Assembly: GCA_900544515.1 (NCBI GenBank)
Contig: UQVI01000048.1
Location: 1 to 11,464, forward strand
DNA from: an uncultured Oscillospiraceae bacterium
Lineage (GTDB): Bacteria; Bacillota; Clostridia; Oscillospirales; Acutalibacteraceae
Reading direction: 5' to 3'
DNA: 11,464 nucleotides
Positions 6,047 to 11,464 of this stretch are shown one piece after another. Position numbers and translations under genes: made by a program. Each line of letters starts with the position of its first letter. The first letter of the stretch is position 1. Below the pieces are notes generated by a model. That model saw nothing but the letters and a program-made list of their open reading frames with translations, was not told the DNA's origin and did not search any database.

Positions 6047-7298
6047 GTTTATACCTTTTTCACAAAAACAGCTTTTGGTACTGAACTGGTGGTGCCAAAG
6101 CAGTAGCCTGAAGGACAGAAACGGCATTATCTGTGACGGTGCGGTAAGAAGCGGAAAGACACTCTGTATGAGTATATCATTTATATGCTGGGCGTTTTAC
6201 ACATTCAGCAACACGTCTTTTGCACTTTGCGGAAAGACGATTGCTTCTCTGAGACGGAATGTTGTAACACCGCTTTTGCCGGTGCTGTCAGATTTAGGCT
6301 TTAAATGCGATTTCAAGATAAGCAGAAATTATATTGAAATCGCAAAGGGAGATAACGTGAACCGATTTTATCTTTTCGGTGGAAGAGATGAATCCTCTGC
6401 ATCCCTTATACAGGGAATGACACTTGGCGGTGTGCTGCTGGATGAGGTGGTACTGATGCCTCGTTCCTTTGTGGAGCAGGCACTTGCAAGATGCTCCCTT
6501 GAAAATGCCAGATATTTTTTCAATTGCAATCCCGAGCATCCTTACCACTGGTTCTATATAAACTGGATAAAAAAGCATAAAGAGAAAAATATGCTTTATG
6601 TTCATTTTACAATGAACGACAATCCGTCCCTGTCAGATGCGGTGAAGAGTCGTTATAAAAGCCTTTACTCAGGTGCATTTTATGAACGCTTTATCGAGGG
6701 TAAGTGGGCGACTGCTGACGGTCTTGTTTATCCGATGTTCAATCATAGTATTCATATCAAGCAGTGCGAAACGCCGATCAGTGAATATTACCTTTCGTGC
6801 GATTACGGAACGGTCAATCCTTTCTCATTAGGCTTATGGGGAAAGGGCGGTGACGGCTGGTACAGACTTGATGAGTATTACCATTCAAGCAGGGACAAGG
6901 GGATTCAGCTGACGGATGAGGAATACTATCAGGAATTGCTCAGGCTGGCAGGTGACAGAGAAATCAAGGCACTGATTATTGATCCGTCTGCAGCATCATT
7001 TATTCAGACAGTGAAGCGCAATAACAGGTACAGAGTGATTAAGGCGGATAATGATGTTCTGAAAGGAATCAATCAGGTGTGTCAGGCACTGAAGAATAAT
7101 GAAATATTTATTTCACCTCATTGTACGGATACGATAAGAGAATTTTCTCTTTATCAGTGGGACAACGGTATAAAAAAGGATGCACCGAAAAAAGAAAACG
7201 ATCATGCAATGGACGATATAAGATATTTTGTTTCAACTGTACTTAAGGCACAGGAGGAAGCAAATGATTTTATATCCTTTGCAATAGAAAGGAAATGA
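6039..7298 (+). CDS. Phage terminase large subunit (PBSX/Terminase_3 type)
   Basis: The 419-residue motor that pumps DNA into the prohead and cuts it. The N-terminal ATPase has Walker A GAVRSGKT at 34-41, Walker B GVLLDE at 131-136 (D135, E136) and a coupling motif near FNCNP (161-165). The C-terminal RNase H-like nuclease has its acidic triad at D255 (CDYGTVNPF), D315 (IDPSAASF) and D392/D393 (DHAMDDIRYF). All motifs are intact and the length is normal, so it is likely active. The start overlaps the end of the small subunit gene by 8 bases and is preceded by GGAAGAG. The sequence type is that annotated as PBSX-family or Terminase_3, found in many Firmicute prophages and in the defective phage PBSX. 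Confidence 0.96.
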   Translation: MTKFIPFSQKQLLVLNWWCQSSSLKDRNGIICDGAVRSGKTLCMSISFICWAFYTFSNTSFALCGKTIASLRRNVVTPLLPVLSDLGFKCDFKISRNYIEIAKGDNVNRFYLFGGRDESSASLIQGMTLGGVLLDEVVLMPRSFVEQALARCSLENARYFFNCNPEHPYHWFYINWIKKHKEKNMLYVHFTMNDNPSLSDAVKSRYKSLYSGAFYERFIEGKWATADGLVYPMFNHSIHIKQCETPISEYYLSCDYGTVNPFSLGLWGKGGDGWYRLDEYYHSSRDKGIQLTDEEYYQELLRLAGDREIKALIIDPSAASFIQTVKRNNRYRVIKADNDVLKGINQVCQALKNNEIFISPHCTDTIREFSLYQWDNGIKKDAPKKENDHAMDDIRYFVSTVLKAQEEANDFISFAIERK

Positions 7299-7302
7299 GA
7301 CA

Positions 7303-8427
7303 TTGGGCTTATTGAATTTTAGAAAGAAGAAAGAAAATGCACTTTCTGCCTCGTCTGTTCAGACCTCGCCAAGAGTGAAGCACCCGTATTATCAGCTCTC
7401 ATCTTATATGCCGATGAACGGTGAATCACGTGTCTATGCGGCCGTACGTGATGCAGTACCGATTATTGATGCGGCACTCAACAAAATTGTAAGGCTTGCA
7501 GAGGGCTTTCACTTTGAAACAGGAAATGAAACACTCGATGCCAAAATGAACAGTTATTTTAATATGATAAATGTAGGCGGTAATCAGAAAGGTATTGCTG
7601 CATTTGTGTCAAATTATCTGAATCAGCTTCTGACCTTTGGTACAGCCGTCGGTGAAATCGTAATTGGTGACGGCGGAATATATGCCCTTTACAATAGTGA
7701 GCTGTCAGAGCTGGAGCTGAAAAGAGCGGATAACGGAATTGATGTGGATTTTTTTATCAGCAATGAAAAAGTACCCAATCCGTCCTTAGTGCTTTATTCC
7801 GTGCTCAATCCAAAGCCGGGAAATCTTTGCGGTACAAGTATTTTACAGGGGCTCCCCTTTATAAGTGATATACTTATGAGAATTTACAACACAATCGGAG
7901 AAAACTGGGAGCACGCAGGGAATTTAAGATACGCGGTTATATGCAAGCCAAACGGTGATTCTGACAGTGCAGATGCAAAAAGCAAGGCAAATGCAGTTGC
8001 ACAGGCATGGCGTGAGGCAATGGACTCGAAAAGTGTTAAGGATTTTGTTGCAGTGGGTGATGTGAGCATTAAGGTAATCGGAGCGGATAACATTTGTCTT
8101 GACAGTGAAATTCCTGTAAGGCAGCTTCTTGAACAGATTGTTGCTAAAACAGGATTGCCGCCTTTTATGCTCGGACTCAACTGGTCAACAACAGAGAGAA
8201 TGAGTACCCAGCAGGCGGACATACTCACCACTGAGCTTGAGGCATACAGACGAATACTTGCACCGGTAGTAACCAAAATCGGAAATTTGTATCTTGCTAT
8301 GAACGGTGAGCGTTATACAGCCAATGTTGTCTGGGATGATATTACGCTTCAGGATGAGTGTGACAGTGCAAAGGCAAGGCTGTATCTTGCACAGGCAGAA
8401 AAAATGGAAAAGGAGAATACAGTATGA
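7303..8427 (+). CDS. Phage portal protein
   Basis: A 374-residue protein directly between terL and the prohead protease, the canonical portal position. The portal is a dodecameric ring at one capsid vertex through which DNA enters and to which connector proteins bind. The N-terminus MGLLNFRKKK, the early VYAAVRDAVPIIDAALNKIV helix region, the wing/stem part around KPGNLCGTSILQGL (about 171-184) and the TTERMSTQQAD helix fit the SPP1/HK97-like portal family. It is somewhat shorter than many (~400-500 residues). The start is TTG at 7303, 4 bases after the terL stop, with AAAGGA about 9 bases upstream. Its stop overlaps the protease ATG (ATGA), implying coupled translation. Confidence 0.88.
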   Translation: MGLLNFRKKKENALSASSVQTSPRVKHPYYQLSSYMPMNGESRVYAAVRDAVPIIDAALNKIVRLAEGFHFETGNETLDAKMNSYFNMINVGGNQKGIAAFVSNYLNQLLTFGTAVGEIVIGDGGIYALYNSELSELELKRADNGIDVDFFISNEKVPNPSLVLYSVLNPKPGNLCGTSILQGLPFISDILMRIYNTIGENWEHAGNLRYAVICKPNGDSDSADAKSKANAVAQAWREAMDSKSVKDFVAVGDVSIKVIGADNICLDSEIPVRQLLEQIVAKTGLPPFMLGLNWSTTERMSTQQADILTTELEAYRRILAPVVTKIGNLYLAMNGERYTANVVWDDITLQDECDSAKARLYLAQAEKMEKENTV

Positions 8428-9392
8428 TATCCGGATATATTGAAAAGGATTTTAATTTGCAGAGCAGTGACCTGGAAAAAATCAACAGCTTTACAAGAAG
8501 TGCTTTTGATGCAGACAGTCTGTATGTTTTCAGCGTGGTGCTTTGTAATAACGATATTGACAGAGACTATGAAAAGTTTTCGGTTGAGGCACTCAATCAG
8601 CTATGTGAAAAGTTTCTGGGAAAGACAGGCATATCTGATCACTCTATGAAATCGTCTGACCAGAAGGCAAGGGTTTTTGACACTTGGGTTGAAAAGATTG
8701 ACGGCAGAAAGACGGCAGACGGTGAGGAGTTCTATCAGCTCAAGGCAAAAGCCTATATGGTCAGGAGTGAAGAAAACGCACCGATTATTACGGAAATTGA
8801 GGCAGGGATAAAGAAGGAGGTTTCTGTTTCCTGTTCAATGGGAAAAAGTGTTTGTTCCATATGCGGATGCGATAAGAGAAGCGGACATTGTGCGCATATC
8901 GGCGGACGCGAATACAAGGGCAAAACAGCCTTTACTGTTTTGTCAGATGTGAGAGACGCATATGAATTTAGCTTTGTTGCAGTTCCTGCACAGCGTGAGG
9001 CAGGTGTGACAAAGGCTTTTAAAACAGGAAAGGGAGATGCAGATATGACGAGTATTATAAAATCACTTAAGGAATGTGCAGGGAATATTACACTTTCAAA
9101 GGCACAGGCTGAAGAGCTTTTAGCCCATATTGACAATCTTGATGAGGATGCTGTACTGGGCAGAGAATACAAAAAAGGATTGACAAATGAGGTAATCGGT
9201 CTTTGCGCAAAGGCAATGCCTGATATGGATCTGAACACCTTCAGCGGTGTTGCACAGGTGATGACAACAAAGGAGCTTTTATCCTTTAAGAAAGCATTTA
9301 CAAAAACAAAAAATGATGACGGTGTAACACTGCAGCTGAGGCCGCAGAGCACCGAAAAATCAAAAAATACATATTCAAATTATAAAATTTAG
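8424..9392 (+). CDS. Prohead protease fused to a scaffold-like C-terminal region
   Basis: A 322-residue protein of the HK97-type capsid maturation protease class. Residues 1-200 form the protease. The candidate catalytic histidine is H73 in SDHSMKS and the candidate serine is S135 or nearby in KKEVSVSCSMG; a conserved strand DAYEFSFVAVPAQREAGVTK ends the domain. Between them sits a cysteine/histidine cluster (C144, C147, C149, C156, H158) that could bind zinc. Residues ~205-322 are charged and helical, suited to a scaffold removed by the protease after prohead assembly. GGGAG with good spacing before an internal ATG at 9045 suggests this part is also made separately. It overlaps the portal stop by 4 bases and is followed after 14 bases by the capsid gene. 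Catalytic assignments come from recalled family patterns. Confidence 0.85.
   Translation: MISGYIEKDFNLQSSDLEKINSFTRSAFDADSLYVFSVVLCNNDIDRDYEKFSVEALNQLCEKFLGKTGISDHSMKSSDQKARVFDTWVEKIDGRKTADGEEFYQLKAKAYMVRSEENAPIITEIEAGIKKEVSVSCSMGKSVCSICGCDKRSGHCAHIGGREYKGKTAFTVLSDVRDAYEFSFVAVPAQREAGVTKAFKTGKGDADMTSIIKSLKECAGNITLSKAQAEELLAHIDNLDEDAVLGREYKKGLTNEVIGLCAKAMPDMDLNTFSGVAQVMTTKELLSFKKAFTKTKNDDGVTLQLRPQSTEKSKNTYSNYKI
9045..9392 (+). CDS. Putative nested scaffold protein (internal start in protease gene)
   Basis: An in-frame ATG at protease codon 208 is preceded by AGGGAGA (9031-9037) at a spacing of about 8 bases, as good as the ribosome binding sites of neighbouring genes. It would give a 115-residue protein covering exactly the region after the protease domain: a charged, helix-rich sequence beginning MTSIIKSLKECAGN, followed by an LSKAQAEELLAHIDNL helix. 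This mimics the lambda C/Nu3 arrangement, where the scaffold is translated from within the protease gene. No experimental support is visible; the site could be a by-product of Gly-Lys-Gly-Asp codons. Confidence 0.45.
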   Translation: MTSIIKSLKECAGNITLSKAQAEELLAHIDNLDEDAVLGREYKKGLTNEVIGLCAKAMPDMDLNTFSGVAQVMTTKELLSFKKAFTKTKNDDGVTLQLRPQSTEKSKNTYSNYKI

Positions 9393-9406
9393 GAGGATAA
9401 TTTATA

Positions 9407-10402
9407 ATGGCATTTGATAATATTAAACTTGAAAAAGGACTTTATACAACAGGAAAATCATTTACAAAGGCACTTGAAGAGCTTGATCCCTCTGAAAATT
9501 ACAGAGGCACATCACTTGAGGGACTTGATGCGTATGAAAGACAGCTTAAGAGATTTGATATCAAGGTTTCCGGTGCAAACTCAGACCCTGTATCAAAGTT
9601 CTTCGCAACTACGGATTCATCAGCTCTTTTCCCGGAATATGTGGCAAGAGCCGTACAGCTTGGTATGGCGGACAACAACAGGGTTGAAAGAATCATTGCA
9701 ACCACAACAGAAATTGACAGTATGGACTACAGATCCATAACAACCGGAAACGGAAAAAATGAATTTGCTCTTTCTGAGGTGGCAGAGGGTACAGCACTTC
9801 CTGAGCTTGATATCAAGCTGAATGAAAAGCTCACAAAGCTTAAAAAGCACGGCAAAATGCTGGTGACGTCCTATGAGGCCATTAAGTTTCAGAAGCTTGA
9901 CCTTTTTACAGCCGTGCTTAAGCACATCGGTACATACATTGCAAACAGCGAGTTTGAGCAGGCACTTGAGGTTATCGCCGATGATGAAAAGATTAAACAT
10001 ATGACTCCGCAGACAGGTACTATAAGCTTTACGGATATGGTGAATTTATGGGCCTTTTTTGCACCTTATAAGATGACATCACTTATTGTTAATTCGAACA
10101 CACTTGCATCACTTCTTCTTATGGAGGAATTCAGGGATTCCTATGCAGGACTTGATGCACACGGTTCAGGAAATATGATTACACCGTTTGGTGCGGAGCT
10201 GTTTACAAACAACATGCTTCCGTCAGGTGCATTGATTGCACTTGATAAAAACTGCTCAGTTGAAAAGGTTCAGTGCGGCGGTATCATCACGGAGTTTGAC
10301 AAGCTTATTGACAGACAGCTTGAGCGTGCAACCATTTCAACAATTTCAGGCTTTTCAACAATATACGGTGATGCAGCAACTCTTCTTGCAAGCAATGATT
10401 GA
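9407..10402 (+). CDS. Phage major capsid protein (HK97 fold)
   Basis: A 331-residue protein after the prohead protease, the standard capsid position. It has an N-terminal helical arm (about 1-60) that may be trimmed on maturation. Next comes an HK97-like core with an E-loop/P-domain-like region (about 90-150, including EVAEGTALPELDIKLNEKLTKLKKHGK), a spine helix around 155-190, and an A-domain C-terminus containing VNSNTLASLLLMEEFRD, PFGAELFTNNMLPSGALIALDKN and a closing TIYGDAATLL strand. The ribosome binding site is a perfect AGGAGG (9391-9396) overlapping the protease stop, 10 bases from the ATG and the best in the module, as expected for the most abundant virion protein. The frame is intact, with no sign of decay. 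Confidence 0.9.
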   Translation: MAFDNIKLEKGLYTTGKSFTKALEELDPSENYRGTSLEGLDAYERQLKRFDIKVSGANSDPVSKFFATTDSSALFPEYVARAVQLGMADNNRVERIIATTTEIDSMDYRSITTGNGKNEFALSEVAEGTALPELDIKLNEKLTKLKKHGKMLVTSYEAIKFQKLDLFTAVLKHIGTYIANSEFEQALEVIADDEKIKHMTPQTGTISFTDMVNLWAFFAPYKMTSLIVNSNTLASLLLMEEFRDSYAGLDAHGSGNMITPFGAELFTNNMLPSGALIALDKNCSVEKVQCGGIITEFDKLIDRQLERATISTISGFSTIYGDAATLLASND

Positions 10403-10420
10403 TTGTGAGGAAGTAAGATA

Positions 10421-10777
10421 ATGACAGATTGCAGTTTAGTGAAAAAAGAATTGGCGTGTATTATGAACTGCGGTGAGGATGAGCTTGAGCAGTATATGAC
10501 GTACATCAACAATTCCGTCGGCTATGTTCAGGCAGTTATTAAAAATACGGACGATGAAAATGATGCAAGAATTATCCATCTTTGTGCGGTCAGAGTTTTT
10601 TACTGTATTCTTTTAACGCAGAGTACCAATGACGGAATAACCTCCTTCAAAGCTGGTGATGTGTCCTACACAATGGATAAGTCTGCCCTGAAGGGCGCAA
10701 AGGCTCTTCTGGATATGGCAGTTCAGGCGTGCAGTGATTTAATAAAAACGAAAGGCTTTGCCTTTGAGGCGGTGTGA
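10421..10777 (+). CDS. Head-tail connector-like protein
   Basis: A 118-residue, mainly helical acidic protein placed right after the major capsid gene, where the adaptor that binds beneath the portal (gp6/gp15-like, PBSX XkdH-like position) is usually encoded. Sequence features consistent with that role are the early helices (ELACIMNCGEDELEQYMTYI), a middle helix (ARIIHLCAVRVFYCILL), a short KAGDVSYTMDKS hairpin and a final long helix (ALKGAKALLDMAVQACSDLI). GAGG lies 10 bases before the ATG, 18 bases after the capsid stop. The assignment rests mainly on position and fold type, as I recognise no diagnostic motif. Confidence 0.62.
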   Translation: MTDCSLVKKELACIMNCGEDELEQYMTYINNSVGYVQAVIKNTDDENDARIIHLCAVRVFYCILLTQSTNDGITSFKAGDVSYTMDKSALKGAKALLDMAVQACSDLIKTKGFAFEAV

Positions 10778-10778
10778 T

Positions 10779-11135
10779 ATGAACAAGGCAGGTGTTATAA
10801 AAAATCAGCTGGATAAGGCAGGACGGACCGTTTGTCTGAAGGACGGTGACTGGACCTCGATGCCGTTTAAAGCTTGCATATCGCATTTGTGGAGGAAAAA
10901 GACATCCTCCTTTGAGCCGAAGTATACCGAATTGGGAAAAAGTTTTTTCGAATATTACCTGTATACAGGACCGTATGATCATAATATTACAGTGCTTACA
11001 GATGATGCAGTTCTTGAGGCGAATGGCGAAAAATTTGAATTTAAGTGTGCGGAAGCTGTGAACTTTGGGGGAGATACTGTGTATTACACAGGTGTTCTCA
11101 GACGCTTGACAGGAGATGATTTTAATGAAAATTGA
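10779..11135 (+). CDS. Putative head closure or minor structural protein
   Basis: A 118-residue protein, mainly beta in character, starting 1 base after the previous stop. I use the ATG at 10779 because GAGG (10766-10769) precedes it by 9 bases; an ATG at 10758 would overlap the connector gene with no ribosome binding site. The pattern (MNKAGVIKNQLDKAGRTVCL, then a compact strand-rich core with ELGKSFFEYYLYTGPYDHNI and a final VYYTGVLRRL) resembles the small beta-barrel closure or stopper proteins that follow the connector in Siphoviridae-like and PBSX-like modules. The exact family is not identified. Its end overlaps the next gene's start by 11 bases. Confidence 0.58.
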   Translation: MNKAGVIKNQLDKAGRTVCLKDGDWTSMPFKACISHLWRKKTSSFEPKYTELGKSFFEYYLYTGPYDHNITVLTDDAVLEANGEKFEFKCAEAVNFGGDTVYYTGVLRRLTGDDFNEN

Positions 11136-11425
11136 AAGCTTTATGGATGACTTTATCGGTCTGATAAAAAGTGATGATTATTTTTCAGACATGAAAATCA
11201 TTAAGGCATATCCATGCACGGCAGCTCCTGCACGTCTGTCAAGGGAAACGATAGCACTTGGCTTTGAAAAGGTTGATTTTTCCTCAGTCAGTGTTGATGA
11301 CAATAACAGAGTGGGCAGTATTTCGGTTTTTGCAGATATTTTTGTTCCGCTGAAAACAGACAACGGCAGAGCCTGTGACATTTTTTCAAGGCTTTGCCGC
11401 TGCGTCGGCAGATATAATGTTATTT
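11125..11425 (+). CDS. Small phage structural protein, 3' truncated
   Basis: About 100 codons are present before the adapter cuts the gene. The ATG at 11125 lies within the end of the previous gene and is preceded by AGGAGA (11111-11116) at 8 bases, a good ribosome binding site. The visible protein begins with a helix (MKIESFMDDFIGLIK), followed by alternating strands (a SVSVDDNNRVGSISVFADIFVP segment) and a helix rich in Cys/Arg. Position suggests a head-tail joining, tail-terminator or tail-completion protein, but I recognise no family. Apparent coding beyond 11425 is adapter. Confidence 0.62.
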
Positions 11426-11464
11426 CTGTCTCTTATACACATCTGACGCTGCCGACGACTAGTC
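11426..11464 (+). other. Nextera i5-side library adapter (artefact)
   Basis: Synthetic sequence in reverse orientation: the Tn5 mosaic end (11426-11444), the read-1 primer part GACGCTGCCGACGA (11445-11458), then CTAGTC (11459-11464), which fits the first six bases of the reverse complement of index S513 (TCGACTAG). The genomic insert stops at 11425. Confidence 0.97.

Noticed and set aside
8753..9352. Minus-strand frame of 199 residues within the protease gene
   Set aside because: Serine/alanine-rich shadow of the coding strand, opposite in direction to a tightly packed operon.
1..11464. CRISPR arrays, tRNA or rRNA genes, insertion sequences, integrase or toxin-antitoxin genes
   Set aside because: I looked for regularly spaced repeats, tRNA-like arms, transposase or recombinase motifs and small paired genes and found none convincing.

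Overview
This is an assembled or long-read piece of a low-to-moderate GC Gram-positive bacterial chromosome, bounded at both ends by library adapter sequence. The walJ-rlmH pair, the cysteine-type MurA, Shine-Dalgarno-rich starts and sigma-A-like promoters point to Firmicutes. From recalled protein resemblance I favour gut Clostridia of the Ruminococcus/Oscillospiraceae type; genus is not resolved. Bases 1-46 and 11426-11464 are Nextera (Tn5) adapter, so the real insert is 47-11425. The genes cut at both edges are cut by the library, not by mutation.

Left half (47-5463) is host housekeeping. It holds the 3' part of a HAD-IB phosphatase, a calcineurin-like metallophosphoesterase, murA (peptidoglycan precursor synthesis), walJ (MBL-fold nuclease) overlapping rlmH (23S rRNA methyltransferase), and a convergent minus-strand gene for a small zinc-ribbon membrane protein. 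The 330-base gap before murA (1933-2262) holds two promoter candidates and a nested set of inverted repeats (2052-2149) that fold on paper into a three-way junction. Strong intrinsic terminators follow murA and rlmH; the latter is bidirectional. The 247-base gap 5464-5710 holds the promoter of the minus-strand gene, a strong rightward terminator and the ribosome binding site of the next gene.

Right half (5711-11425) is a compact plus-strand phage packaging and head module in classical order: small terminase, large terminase (PBSX/Terminase_3 type), portal, prohead protease with a probable nested scaffold, HK97-fold major capsid protein, two head-tail connector or closure proteins, and the start of another small structural gene. 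The genes overlap or are separated by 1-18 bases and have good ribosome binding sites. No frameshift or internal stop is seen.

The most interesting feature is how this module sits. It begins directly beside host genes with no integrase, repressor or replication gene on its left. Its small terminase appears to lack the N-terminal helix-turn-helix DNA-recognition domain. It has no obvious strong promoter and is preceded by a terminator. Base and codon use look by eye like the host genes. This could be the late-gene edge of an ordinary prophage, a remnant, or a domesticated PBSX-like or gene-transfer-agent-like element that packages DNA without pac-site specificity. The window is too short to decide.
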